Part shown: positions 39,690 through 51,407 of the stretch, piece after piece
How the letters are laid out: each line of letters opens with the position of its first letter
Position numbering within the stretch: position 1 is the stretch's first letter
Assembly (NCBI GenBank): GCA_022605955.1
Contig: JAKCOZ010000020.1
Location: 10,467,001-10,531,000 of the forward strand
Reading direction: 5' to 3'
Length of the DNA: 64,000 nt
DNA from: Rallus limicola
Taxonomy: Eukaryota; Chordata; Aves; Gruiformes; Rallidae
Made by a program: the position numbers and the translations under genes
The notes under the pieces: generated by a model
What the model was told of the DNA's origin: nothing
The model's database searches: none
Seen by the model: the letters and a program-made list of their open reading frames with translations, nothing else

Positions 39690-40010
39690 ACTGATGTCAC
39701 TAGAAGCTTAAGCTGCTTTTATTGTGCTTTTATTTCATTTCATTTTAGAAGGAGCTTCTGTTTAGCTTGAAATGTGTCTTTATATTTTTATAACTCATCA
39801 ACTGGTGAAAGGCACAATTAAAGGCTGCAGAGCTAAAAAAGAATTAATTTTATTTTTTAAGGCTGACAGACCTTAGCCTTTGGTTTTAGTTAGATTAATA
39901 ATAGGGGCTTGTCTTTGACTTGATAACTCTTTCTTAACATTTGATTGTTTTTTCATTACGTTAGCTAGGTTTTGCAAAGTTTTTTTTTTAATAGTAAATT
40001 TAGCCTCCAG
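39690..40010. promoter_or_regulatory. Candidate regulatory block, AT-rich
   Basis: This repeat-free stretch contains GAATTAATTTTAT, GTTAGATTAATAATAG, CCTTTGGTTTT (SOX/LEF-like) and TTTGATTGTTTTTTCATTACG. It has high TAAT density and no coding frame. The boundaries are approximate and the call rests on texture. Confidence 0.18.
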
Positions 40011-41626
40011 AAATAAACCTCACAACCTTGAAACAAAGGTTGAACCCTGCAAGGCACAGACCATTTCATCAATGATCTGCTCTTGCAGGGTCTCATTAGG
40101 AGGAAGCTAAGATATCCCAAACAATACAGCATTTAAAACAACAGGGTTTTATTTTTAAACCCCATCACTTTTCCCAGCCCATTCGGATCGTGGCTTTTAA
40201 GCTTTGTTCTTTCAATAAAACACCTCTTATTTGACCTTTTTTAGGGCTCCAGTCGAGCAGTACCTCCACATTTGGAGCCTGACCCATGCCAAGGACTGTG
40301 TCAGGAGGGGTTACTGCTGCAGCTGAGTTTTTGGGGTAGATTCACTTGGCTTTTACTGCCCATAAACTGATGTCCTGGACAGGGAGAACTTGTTTGAGAT
40401 GGATATTCCTGCAGTATTTTCTGTAATTTCTGTCTTGAGCCTCAGGTTCTTTCTATAAGGTGGTGATGCTGCTTTGGAGGCATTGCTGGTTTTTTTGTTT
40501 TAAACTCAGTAAAAGAATCAAGAAAGGCTGTGAGGAGGGTGAGGGCAGGCAGGAAGGAGCCCAGCAGTTACTCAGATGTAGCAGAGGGAAGTGGGAAGAG
40601 CTCTGCTTGCTTTTCCCAAAGGACCACAGCACTTATGCTGAGCAAGAGACAAGTCCTCCTTAGGCCATGATCAATCTCCCCGTGCATGGGGACATACTGC
40701 CGTTGTCAGGTGTGTCATCACTATAATGGCACAGATCAAAGAAAAGCAGGCACCATATATACTGCAGGCATGGGAGAAGGGGAAGGAGGGAGTTGAACTT
40801 TCACTGAAAATGGCAATGTCATCTTCTCCATCTGTGATTGAGTAGATGAGAAAAATGGGAGAAAAATGGAGATGGATGTCCCTGGGTTAACTGTAACCTT
40901 GCTTTGCTGCAGTTCAGCATCACAGGCTTCCCTGCACAGCACATTGTGCAGGTCAGCTCTCTCACCTCTGAGAATCTGCACACAGAGCAGGGCATTGAGA
41001 CAGCAGAGAGATCACCAAGGTGCAGCAGAGCCTGCAAGCAGGTCAGGCTGCTGCACCCAGAGCATGATGCATCCAAGGACTAAATCATTCTGATGCAGCC
41101 TTCAAAGAATAATTCCTATTCAGAAGCGTGTCTTATATAAGACATTTGCAAAATAAATGAAATATAGAAACTAATAGAGTATGAAATTTCTGCCTATTTT
41201 ACCCATTATCATTTTTGTTTCTAAAGCAAAATGAGTCTGGCACACAGATGACAAGAAGCAGTGTTTTAATGACACTTACAGCATCCCAGAGGACCATTCA
41301 AAGCAGCAAAAAACTGGTGATGTCCTTAAAGACAGCAGATGGTTTCTTCAAGGTGAATAATTTTATTGTTTATTGCCTGCTCTGTATACTACAAGGAATG
41401 ACATTTAAGAAACTTTTCCAAAGCACAAAGAAAACATTTAGGAGCCAAATTATCTCTATCAGTGACTGTGTCATCACCAGAGCTCGGAGTCTGGCTTAGA
41501 GGCACTAACAGATTTGGGACCAGGAACTTTTGGAAAACAAGAGGTCAGGTTTGTTTCTCCCAGCTTCACCATCTTCACAATGACCCCCTGAACGGGCTCA
41601 AAATCTGGAGAGGAGGGAAAAAGAAA

Positions 41627-41649
41627 CCACACACACATGCACACACACC
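41627..41649. repeat. (CA)n microsatellite, interrupted
   Basis: Two short CA runs are separated by TG, about 23 bp in total. Confidence 0.85.
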
Positions 41650-41924
41650 CCAAAATCTGAAATCCAGGGTTAGGCAGTGGCAGTGCTGTCGTGTTGCTTA
41701 CTGTCCTGCAGCCACAGGGGTCTTCTAAACTTGCTTGCATGCAGCTTAGCTGAAGAAATGTGTTAAAGGCTTAAAAACACATTAAATACCAAGCAAAAGG
41801 GCTCTTGCAAGGAGGTGGTGGGATCACTGTATTCTGTGGCTCAGTGTTTTTTGTGACACTGTCTTCATCAATGGAGGTGGCAGAGGCTGAACTGACTTGT
41901 GTTCGCTACACCGGCCTCTCTCAG

Positions 41925-41973
41925 GGCACGTGGAATGAGCTGGTTTGGGTGGGCTCCTCTTAAACACGGCCAG
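41925..41973 (+). other. Candidate short spliced exon (49 bp)
   Basis: The left boundary has a branch-type word CTGAC about 28 nt upstream, a pyrimidine-rich stretch (CCGGCCTCTCTCAG) and AG at 41923-41924. The right boundary is the optimal donor CAG|GTAAGT with GT at 41974. Of the three frames only one is open, so it could be part of a non-coding transcript or a small coding exon. It shares the perfect donor with the candidates at 53443 and 54901 on the same strand. No expression evidence is available. Confidence 0.17.
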
Positions 41974-43097
41974 GTAAGTCAAGTCCTTCATCTGGGTTTA
42001 GGTAGAAACAGGCTCTGCGATTCAGGTAGTGATAGAAAAAGCAAAGCTCAAGAGTTCAGAGAAAAATCTCAGAACTGGAATGCTTTTTACCCAGATTATG
42101 AAAATACAGCCTGTGGGGGAAAAAGTATTGTCATAAAAGCAGGTGTCCTTATGAAGCTTTTATTATGGGGCTTTTTCATTTTTTCAGGAGAATGAAATAC
42201 CATTCAAAAGCTTTCCTTTTCCAAGATAGTTCAAAGTTTCCAGATCTGGCCAAAAACCTACTACATAGTACAGTAACACCTGAAGAGTGTCCTTAGATTT
42301 CCTTTAAGCTTGTGTACAAAATTTTACCTGAAGAGTTTAATGCATTCATATTTGGCCAAACCTTCCACCTCATTTTTAGGGTTGGGCATTTTTGTTGGGT
42401 TTTTTTTCTTTTTTCCTTTCCTCTTCATATTCATGATCTCTCTTCAATTCCTGGTCCAACAGATACCTGTCACTTCTCCAGGCGAGTGTTAACTCTGAAT
42501 AGAAATTCAAGCCTGATCTTTTCCATGGGTAAAAAAAAAAAAACACCTTACTGCTCACTAGTGCAAACTGTTTTATGACTGTACCTCCCTGATGGTCTCT
42601 CCAAAGCTGTTTCCAGTGGCTTTGAATGCTTTGTTCTGATTCTGCAGTGGGTTTTCAGGCCTGCAAAGCATCCATGTGCTTTTACAAGGCAAAAAACCTA
42701 ACCCACAAACCCAACAGTCTCTGAAGGTAGAAGAAAATATCTATCTATAACTTTTTTGTTTGGTTTTGTTTTGTGGGGTTGTTGGGTATTTTCCATTTCT
42801 TTTTGAGTTACTTCTGGAAGGATGGTGAAAAGGTCATAGCACAATTACTGGAGAAAGGTGTCCATGGATCAGCTGCTTTCAAAGCAACTTTCCCAGGCAA
42901 AAAGATAAAACACAATCACAGACAACAAGGTTTTTTTCCTTTTTGCCTGTGTAAAATTTCAGCCTTGATTGAAAGAAGGAGGGAGACACAACCTCTTAGT
43001 CCAGGTAGAGCTGCCAGTCATCAGCCGTCTGTATGGCTCCAGCTCCTCACCCGGATGGTCAGAGTGATGACCTCAGGAGAGCGAGTGTATTTACAGG

Positions 43098-43440
43098 TTC
43101 ACAGAATCACAGAGCTGTAGGGGTTGGAAGGGACCTTCAGAGATCATCGGGTCCAACCCTCTGACCAAAGCAGGTTCCCTAGGACAGGTCTCACAGGGAG
43201 GCATCCAGATGGGTCTTGAATATCCCCAGAGAAAGAGACTCCACACCCCCCTGGGCAGCCTGTCCCAGGGCTCTGTCACTCTCACTGTGAAACAGTTCTG
43301 CATATTGGTGTGGAACTTCCTGTGATCCAACTTGAGGCCATCGCCCCTTGTCCTGACTCCACTGACCACTGAAAAGAGACTGGCAATTTTCCTGTGTCCC
43401 ACACTTGAGATATTGATAACCATTGATCACATCCCCGATC
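43098..43440 (-). mobile_element. CR1 LINE 3' part (5'-truncated)
   Basis: The left end reads TTCACAGAATCACAGAGCTG, followed by GGGGTTGGAAGGGACCTTCA, GATCATCGGGTCCAACCC and on through the complement of the final part of the CR1 reading frame (GGGCAGCCTGTCCCAGGGCT). Similarity continues to about CATTGATCACATCCC. About 340 bp survives, inserted antisense. The 3' part is of the same kind as the plus-strand copy at 58428, with a near-identical terminal segment (complement of CTCTGGAGGTCCCTTCCAAC). The reading frame is broken (see the pseudogene entry). Confidence 0.95.
43191..43425 (-). pseudogene. CR1 second-frame C-terminus, frameshifted
   Basis: Read on the minus strand, one frame gives the CR1 C-terminal motif FTVRVTEPWDRLPRG. 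The adjoining frame gives GVESLSLGIFKTHLDASL followed by the natural TGA (complement at 43191-43193). In intact CR1 these two motifs belong to one frame, so a length change has occurred. It lies near the C-run at 43246-43251, which is the place where the two frames hand over. The protein would be the tail of the endonuclease/reverse-transcriptase polyprotein that mobilises CR1. The copy lacks the catalytic parts entirely and is dead. Confidence 0.85.
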
Positions 43441-43664
43441 CCATTAGTAAGATATTCTTTGCTATATTTGGAAATTTTTATTTTTTTTTAATTAAGTCCC
43501 TCAGGGAGCCCATCCCTGGATGTCAGGGCCCATCACAAAAATTTAGACGCATCTTTTTGTTCTTCCATGTTACCACAAGAACAAGATCTGGTGTTTCTTG
43601 GAGCAGAAAGTCTGGGGCAAATTAATGTGCATGTCCTGAGAGAAACCTGCAAGTTGTTAAATGA

Positions 43665-43681
43665 AGCAGCAGCAGCAGCAG
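43665..43681. repeat. (AGC)5 trinucleotide repeat
   Basis: Five AGC units are present in non-coding context. Confidence 0.85.
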
Positions 43682-44699
43682 GAAGGCAAAGAAATTGCAG
43701 GTTTTGGGGTTATTGCTTTCTTTGTTAATACTTATGCAGGAGGCCAGAAGTGGGGGGTTAGCAGCCAAGAATGAGTGAAGCAGAAGCCAGCCCCATCCAG
43801 TTTGCTAGTGAAGATTAGTTGGGGACACACACACAAAATCCAGAGTAGAACTACCTCTGTAGGGGTTTAGGCCTGTCTGGAGGCCAGACACCCACCAAAG
43901 TCAGTCTATCACAGTTCCTTTTCAGTTGGACAGGGGAGAAAATATATATATTGAGAGTCTCAGGAGTCGTGATAAGGACAGGGAGAGATCATCCCATAAT
44001 CAATTTCTGCAGGCCTCCCTTCTCTACCAGTACCCAGCTACACAAAACTGCAACAATCTCACTGTAAGGGTCATGTGCAAATGAAATGTTAGCAAAGGGA
44101 GGCAGCTTTGGACTCAGAGTCATGGGACATTATCAGGTATAGTCAACTTCCCATGGCACTGCTGGAGCCGGGATCACTGTGCTACTGCCATGAGGGTGGG
44201 CTTGGCGCTCACATCAGATGCACAGTCCTGCCTCTGCACCGCAGTGGAGCTGCTGACCAAACCCCTCAGGACATTTTTAGTTATGCAGTTGGCTTTTTTT
44301 TTTTTAAATTGTAACCTCTGTGGCTTTACCAGTGAAAAGTAACTGGAAACACTGTAGGGAAATATTGAAATGCCAGAGAGAGAAAACTCCTTCTGCATAG
44401 TAAGAAGCTGTTATAAATAGGACTTCTGGGATAATTAAACGTAAGAAGATTCTGGGTTGAGTGTCAGACTGGTGTGATTTAACAGGCTGAAGAAAAAGAA
44501 GCCATGGGAGATGGTGATGGTGCTCTCATCTCCCGTTGGTGTCTTAGATTTGGGTGATGTATCAGCCTCTCTACTTTGCAGGACATCTTTGAGATTTGGA
44601 TGGGGGACTCAGTAGACCTGTTAATACTGCTCTGTTCACCTGATGACGTTCAGTCTGGAGAGCATACAGTGGCCTTCCCATCTTTAAACCGTTGCAGAC

Positions 44700-44945
44700 G
44701 TTTTCCTAATTGACTTACAACTGTTGTAATGTGAGAGTTTTAACACTGTGAATAAAGATTACATATGATTAGATAAGCAGTTTAAAAGCTCAGAGGGCTG
44801 AATCGTTGCATTTATTAATTGTACTCACTCACTTATCTTTGTGCTTTATTTATTATGATACAGTCCCTGAAACCTTAATAAATTTGATTCATAATGAAAA
44901 GCTCGTTACTTGAAGAAAAAGAAAAAAAATAAATAAATTATACAC
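44700..44945. promoter_or_regulatory. Candidate conserved non-coding element
   Basis: This AT-rich unique block contains GATTAGATAAGC, TTTATTAATTGTAC, CTTTATTTATTATGAT, TTGATTCATAATG and a final AAATAAATAAATTA. It has many homeodomain/FOX-type words and no frame. By texture alone it resembles deeply conserved vertebrate elements. Confidence 0.22.
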
Positions 44946-45142
44946 CATGCTTTCAATTAATTCAATTGCTGTGACCATGCACAGAGAACCTTTCTATCAC
45001 CCAGCTGTGGCACAGAGGTTGGAAACTGCCGGTGTGCACTGATGCCTGTGGGGCTGAGCCCTGCTCCATGAAGCAGACACATCTTTTCCTCTCAGAGGGG
45101 ATCACAGCTGCAAACAGACAGCTTAAACTGGTAATTTATACC

Positions 45143-45182
45143 ATTAACTCTCTTTTTTTTTCTTTTTTTTTTTTCCCTTTAG
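45143..45182 (+). promoter_or_regulatory. Strong 3' splice-site-like signal
   Basis: A TTAAC branch-type word at about 45143-45147 is followed by a nearly uninterrupted pyrimidine run (about 30 nt, mostly T) and TTTAG, ending at 45182. This fits a textbook acceptor. If used, one downstream frame stays open for about 60 codons, and a mediocre donor AGG|GTGAGG occurs at 45308. Such tracts also arise as simple T-rich repeats, so use in splicing is uncertain. Confidence 0.2.
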
Positions 45183-45224
45183 ACTAGTTTCTGGACTAAA
45201 ACTGTTACCAGAAACTGGTCTAAA
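45178..45224. repeat. Perfect-length inverted repeat (17-bp stem, 13-nt loop)
   Basis: The left arm is 45178-45194 (TTTAGACTAGTTTCTGG), the loop 45195-45207, and the right arm 45208-45224 (CCAGAAACTGGTCTAAA). All 17 positions pair, with a single G-U wobble when read as plus-strand RNA. The stem is too short for a canonical microRNA precursor, but it could form a stable RNA hairpin or a DNA cruciform. It begins directly after a long pyrimidine tract. Confidence 0.85.
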
Positions 45225-45347
45225 ACTACTTGCATTGCAGGAGCGTGGCAGTCTGCCTTTAAATGCAAGGCTAAATCTTGATGTCCTTCCTCTGCTTGGA
45301 GGGAAGGGTGAGGGTTTATGCTTTGTTTGGTTTCCCTGGCTGAGAAG

Positions 45348-45361
45348 AAAAAAAAAAAAAA
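45348..45361. repeat. A14 homopolymer
   Basis: A run of 14 A follows GAGAAG, with no retrocopy body recognised upstream. Confidence 0.88.
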
Positions 45362-46102
45362 TCACAGTAAACTGTAAAGGACTCAGGTTTTAGCCTTGTG
45401 TATACATTTTGTTAAAGATGTGGCAAATTAAAAGTAATGACTTGGGCATTGCATGTTTGCACTTTCAGCTGGCCATAATAAATCTTTACACTGAACCATC
45501 GGAAGTATTAAATCACTGCAGAGAAGCTTGTCCTTGTTCTTTGCTGCAGAGACAATAGGATTTTAATAAACAATACCTTTGATTAGGTTCAGCAGGAAAG
45601 CCAAGGATAACTAAGTATTTGTATCTGTCAGGGCTTCAGCAAGAATCCTTGTAACTCACCTTGACTGCAGAAGCTCTTACGGATACACGTGGGAACTTAT
45701 AATAGGTGTTGGGTGTTAGTGAGAAGGGGTTTCTCTGAGTCTCCACTGTTGTACTGCTGCAGATTTACCTGTGCAGTGACACAGCCTGGTTTTGATTTTT
45801 CCCCAGTACAGTGCAGAAAACACAAAAATATTAATATCCTGCCCAAAGTTTGTGATCTGTAAAATGAAAGTGTCTTTCTAAAAATAACAGCGGCCCAACG
45901 TGAGTGCATTAAAGCAAAAGCAGTGTAAGTGATGCCCATAATTCTCAGGGTCACCTAGAGAGCTGTTAGCTGGCAGGGAAAGGCTGTTGGAGGACTGGGA
46001 TGCTCTCCTTGCAGTACAGTGGCACAGCTGACTCAGGGTTTGGTCTCATGATGCAAAGCCAGCAGGGACCTCATGCTGACATCAAGAAATGACAAGAAAA
46101 TT

Positions 46103-46115
46103 AAAAAAAAAAAAA
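46103..46115. repeat. A13 homopolymer
   Basis: A run of 13 A is followed by C and a further A-rich stretch. Confidence 0.88.
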
Positions 46116-46779
46116 CAAAAAACTGGCTGATAGACAGTTGAGAGAAGCCCTTGCCTTGGTTTAGAACATGGTAATAGGGACCTGACTGGGGGTGCAGCAT
46201 GGCACTGTGTTTGGGGCCCAGGTACTGCTGCTGAAGCAGAAATGTCTCCTGACTTGCCTAAGCAAGTGCAAATATGATGCTGGAGTTCTTCAATGCTATG
46301 ATAAATTGAGTGCAGGTTGGTCACCTCGCTGTGAGGATGGCTTCCCATGGGATGCCATGAGGAGAAAAGCCTCAAGAAGCTGATGCGAGTCTGTCTGCAT
46401 CCTGTGAGATATTTGGCTTGTGGAGTGCAGGCTGGATCCAGGGCAATGAAGCCCTCACCCAGCCATGCAGGAGATCACAGGCTACAACACCGTCTCATGA
46501 GACACTGATTTTCCTTCTACCAGGCCAGCCCTGCAGTGGCACTGCTTGTCCCTCTGCACCTCCATGCAAGCGCAGGCATTAGCTGTGATTTAAGCCATAG
46601 CTGCCATGTGTCACTGCATCCAAAGCTCCTCTTGCTGTCTGCTCGAGAGGCTGACCTCTGAGGTTTGTGTGCAGATGCTAAATACCAGAATACACCCCAT
46701 ATGGCACTGCCATCTCCTTTTGAAAACAAGAAATCTCATCTTAAATACAATGGCATGAGCCTGGGTAGAGAATACAATG

Positions 46780-46797
46780 ATAATAAATGCTTATTAT
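46780..46797. repeat. Short perfect palindrome
   Basis: ATAATAA and TTATTAT flank the 4-nt centre ATGC, giving a 7-bp inverted repeat in AT-rich DNA with a homeodomain-like character. Confidence 0.8.
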
Positions 46798-49700
46798 GAT
46801 AAATGGAGTCATGGTCCTCAAAGAAGAAGGAACTCATGAAAAACTAGCCAAGGAAAATGAGACTTGACGGGCTGAACCAGCTTGATGAGCAGTAATGATA
46901 TATAGCCACCAAAACAGAGCTGCAAAATGCACTTTGACTTCGTTTTAAAGTTGCTTAATATTCTTGTGACATCTGTAAAAGGTTCTGAGACAGATTTTTG
47001 CACTGCTTTGAACATATTATTATTTATGTTCCAACCACAGAGAAAAGGGCTGGGATATGTGGCCAGTACTTAAAAGGAAAGAAATGCTCAAAATGAAAGA
47101 GGGCAAAGAAAATGGAGAGCTTTTGTTTCAGAATAATGACTGTCCCAATGGGATAATTAATTTCCCTTAGAGTAGCTTGTTATTTCTCACAGATATTATA
47201 CTTATGCAGATTTAACTGTGGAAATACTATATTGTTGTAATTTCTCCAGTGTGATACGTCTAATTACTCACTGCTCAGAGCATGAAAAGGAAATAGAAAA
47301 CGAACAGCAATTTCTATTTTAAAAACAGAAAAAGAAACAGAAGTTTTAAACCAAGAAAAACAGCCTATCATGTATCAGACTGGGAGCATGGCTACATTTC
47401 ATGGGAAGAGGAGCTGCAGTGATTCCCATGTTCCTGGGGGGATGTTGCCAAAGGTGAGCTACTGCTGGGAAAGGGGATGGAGGTTATTTACACCAGCTAC
47501 AGCAGGATGAAAGAAGCACACCCTGAAGTACATGCCACCAAGTGCAAGAGCTGACGCGCTGTGTTTCCATCACCTGTTTGCTTGGATTTACCCTTATTCT
47601 GGCTACAGGCATCAGTGCCAACAAATCTTTCCCATGCTGAGGCTGCGTGGTGCCCATGGGCTGTTCAGCTTTGGGCTGCTGGATCCATGGTGCTCCCAGG
47701 ACAGCACCTCTCAGGGACTTCAGACATCAAACTCACGTTCAGAGGCTGCTGGGCACCGCTGCTGCATGTCAGCTTTGTGGCTAAGGCGTATGCTGTACCC
47801 TTTAAGTAAACCAATCACTTTTCCCAGACTATGAAAACCATTTTCTGCCTCTTTTTTTTTTTTCCCCTTGCCTTTCTAAAGCTGAGTACAAGCAGCACCT
47901 CCTGACATAGGAAGTGCCTGATCCTTCTGCAGACTGCAGCAGTGCTCAGTATGAACAGATTCTTGCCATACATCTGGTGAACAGCTCGTATGCTGCCTCC
48001 TGCCATAAGCATGAGCTTTATTGCATCTCTGTGTGAGCGCAGAGCAGAAGACCCTGCTCCATATCTTCCATGTGATGCTGCAGCCACTTCCCTCCTGGTT
48101 TGCCCCATCAGGACTACAGGCAGGTGGATTGTGTCCCTACCACAAAACCCTGGAGAGGAGGGAGCAAACCTCTCTCACTCTGGAGAATGCCTTACACATT
48201 GCTGGCAAAGGCTTGTGATGCCTGCAGTCCCAATGGGCTTTGGAGCATCTGCCACACAAGTCAGTGCTAGCTGCTGTGAGGCAGCAGCTAAGGAGGTTAT
48301 TAGAGTGCTGTCCGTCAAGGTGCCACAGGACACTGACAGTTCCCTGCTACGATGGGAATTCACAGCAGCTGATCCTCAGGATCTTGGAAATGAGTTGCCC
48401 TTGGTGCCAGGATTTCCAGACCTGCTCCATCACCACAGTGTAATGGTCATCAAACAGCTCTGTGTGGAAATGTATTTTTTCCCCCCTCTCTCAGCCCTTA
48501 AAAACACTCTTGATGCCACTGGAGCTTTTCCTAGAAACTTGCAGACTTTTTCCTTCCCTGTCTTGTGTCATGTTCAGCTGGGTGCTCGCACAGGCTGGCA
48601 GTGACTGAGTTATGGGCCAGAAATCTTTGGTAGCTGGGCACAGCCCTGCAGTGCTGAACCTGCCAATGCCACCTGCCTGAGAAAGGCAGGTTCCCTGGGG
48701 AACTGCTGCACAGAGCTTGTTTATTGAGGTGCTGCAAATAGGTCAAGGATGTGGCCCCTGTACAAAGGCAGCTAATTAAATGTACAAATCCAATAACAAT
48801 AAATACACCACTTTAATATGCAGGTCCTGCTCTGCCCAAAGATAATAGGATGCAAGTCGGTTGCTGTAGCTACCACAACGATGGCAAGAAACCCCGGCTA
48901 GTCCAGGGAAGAAACAACATCTCCACCCTGTCCTGCTCCAAGATGTGCTGCAGCTTCACCAGGCTGCTGCCCTTGGTCTGGCTTTATGGGCTGAGTGAAG
49001 ACAGGCAGCACTTCCCTGGCCATTAACTCTCATTTACCTTCTGCCTTTCACAGTGTCTGATGGCTCAGCTCTGGAGGTGCTGAGGGGTTCACTCTGCCAT
49101 AGGACTGATGCTCCCAGCATCGTAGCATGTTGGCCTCCATGGGTGCTGCTCTCATTTACAAATGAGAAGTGAATGGGGTGTTGTAGACCTGGCCAGGGAT
49201 CCTGGGCACCCTCTGCTTCACCCAGCCTTGCTGTCCCAGCCCTGGGCTGCCTGGGGAGGGGGGCCAGCAGCCATGGTTTTTACTTGCTACAGTAAAAGTC
49301 AATACAGAGAAGAAAAATCTATCAGCTGGGCTTTTGCCAGTCAATCAGGTCACTGTACCTTGTGAGCAACTGGGAAAAAAGAAAAGCAAGCAAATTAAAG
49401 TGGCAACCTCACCCAGAATGGAGTTTCTCAGGTCAAAGAGACCACCTCACAATCACCTTTTCACTTTCTAACTGACACTGTAGCCCATGCCACTCTGGGC
49501 AAGGTGCTTAAGGAAATGAGCAGAAGCCTCATCCTGATGGCAAAGCCTGGGATGCAGCGGCACAGAGCAGAGCTCCAAAGCGGCTCCTCAATGACCGAAG
49601 CAACATCAGCCACAAACACATGTCCAGCTCCTGCTTTCCAAATTCCAAGTTTGGGTGGATTGACACAAACCACTGCTCCCCACCTTATTTTTATTTGTAT

Positions 49701-50120
49701 TTTTTTTTAGAAACAACCACAGTTTCTGTACCTGGCCCTTTGTAACGCTATAGCGAAGCCCAGGCTCGCCAGGCAGCAGCCTAGGCACAGTGCAGAGCCG
49801 GCAGTGCAGCCGGTACTCCAGATGCTCTGGCATTTGTCACAGTCCTTGGAAGCTCACTTGCCATGAATAGCCCCAGCACTCACCAGCAAGCTTGCAAGGA
49901 AGCAGAGGCTGCCCCTGTCCTGGCAGCTGTCCAGAATGAAGGCTCGGACACAATTTAAATAAACAAATAAGCAAGTGCTTTTAAAGAGGAGAGATGTAGA
50001 GAGGCTGCCTGTGGGTAAAGGATGGTGCTACAGAGAGTTAGTGCTGATTCACGAGCCTTGGCACAAACCCAAGGCTTTTGCCTGCTCCTTCCCACCTTCT
50101 CTGCAGCTGCAGGGTTCAGT

Positions 50121-50140
50121 AGCACAGCACAGCACAGCAC
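50121..50140. repeat. (AGCAC)4 tandem repeat
   Basis: Four perfect AGCAC units give 20 bp in a GC-richer region. Confidence 0.9.
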
Positions 50141-51383
50141 CAGGACCTACCAGCAAAGCCCCGCCAGGCATTTCATCTGTGGGCCACAGCCACGCTCCCG
50201 CTCCAGCAATGCCTGCATGCTTTACCCAGGCTGAGCGCAGGGATGGGGGTTACCTTGGCAGTACAACAGTACCCCTTTAGTCCCTCCTAAATGACTGGCA
50301 TAGTCCGTGCTTGTTGCTGGCTCCCAGGTGGACACTGACACTGCTGGCTGTGTCCCTCCATGGTGTGACCTGCTCCTGCAGCATGCACACTGCTGTCAGC
50401 GTCCCCTGGCACCACAACACCCAGACTGTCCCAGGCTTTGGCTGAGAGCTGTGCCAGGACAGCCCCCTGTCCCCCCACCCCAGGCTCAGCAAATAGAGGT
50501 GTAACCCCCATGTATTTATTTGCCTTTCCACAGCAGTCTAGTGCTGAGAGATGGTGCTGAGCTGATACGTCTGTTGGGTAAGTTGGGGGGCTACTCATGC
50601 TACAGCAGTGGGACTGATGGCTTCACCCCTCGCATCTTCTCTCTGCCTCTTGCATGTAATAAGCATAAAAGTGGAGTTTTAAAGCCCAGTGAATACAAGT
50701 GGCCAATGAACACATCAATGCCTGAGCAGTTTGTAAAAACCCTTTGCAGCTCCACCTGCAAGCCATCTGAGCCATAAATGAGAAGCAGAGGCTTCTGCAG
50801 GATCACACACACCTATCTGGGGCAAGTCATGCAGCACATCCCGCACCGTGGCCCTGTACAGCACTCTCAGTCCCCAGCCATACTCTTCACCCTGGATAGA
50901 CAGAGGGACAGCTGCTGCTGCTGGTCTGTGGCAGGTGGTGTAAGGCTGAGCATGAAAACCTCACTTAAAGTTCACAAAATAAAGTACTCGATTTCTCCAG
51001 GTGTTTGTTTTGCCATCATGGCAATATCACCAAACCCCAACAAAAAACAACCAGCTGAAAAAGGGAAAAAAACATACGGACACCTACCCCACCAAGTTGT
51101 TTGGAAAAAAACAGAAAGATACAGTAAAATGCCAAGTATTCGTGTCTGTGTGAATTGCACCAAGTATAGGGCCCAAAATCGAGCACAGCCATTGCACAGG
51201 CAAAAAATTAAAGAGCAAATTGCATGCCATGATTCAATTCTCACCTAACAACGGCAGTAACAAGGGCAGGAAATAGAATTCCTTGACTCAGTTGTCATGA
51301 CAATGCTCTTGAAAAAAACATCTGCCACAGGATAAACCCTCACTGCCTCTGTATGACCAGAGAATGCACGCTTCAGCTCATCA

Positions 51384-51407
51384 CCCCCCCACACACACAC
51401 ACCCCCC
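51384..51407. repeat. C-run, (AC)n, C-run compound repeat
   Basis: C7 is followed by about six AC units and then C6. It is strongly strand-asymmetric and purine-free apart from A. The complement would be G-rich. Confidence 0.88.

Larger units (their letters stand above)
29499..43097. other. CR1-free interval, 13.6 kb, no supported gene
   Basis: This is the second-longest CR1-free interval of the window. It holds several enhancer-like blocks listed separately, a T25 tract and two small frames with hydrophobic N-termini. The frame at 32312-32728 (+, 138 codons) starts with a leader whose core is LQLIVVFIAVLIA and has two N-X-S sites. The frame at 38142-38333 (+, 63 codons) starts with a leader whose core is SLMLCSLVFPLISA and follows a TATAAAAG word. 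Neither matches a family I recognise, so they are recorded as observations rather than as genes. Confidence 0.55.

Noticed and set aside
43091..43423. 110-codon minus-strand frame as a host gene
   Set aside because: Its sequence is CR1 polyprotein tail running into CR1 3' untranslated sequence in a shifted register, so it belongs to the transposon.
47990..48604. 204-codon plus-strand open frame, the longest in the window
   Set aside because: It lies in GC-richer, stop-poor DNA. Shorter frames overlap it on both strands. The translation shows no domain, leader or low-complexity pattern typical of a gene, and no promoter or splice context is visible.
50778..51248. 156-codon plus-strand open frame
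   Set aside because: No domain was recognised. Its composition changes abruptly to lysine- and asparagine-rich as the DNA becomes A-rich, which fits chance.
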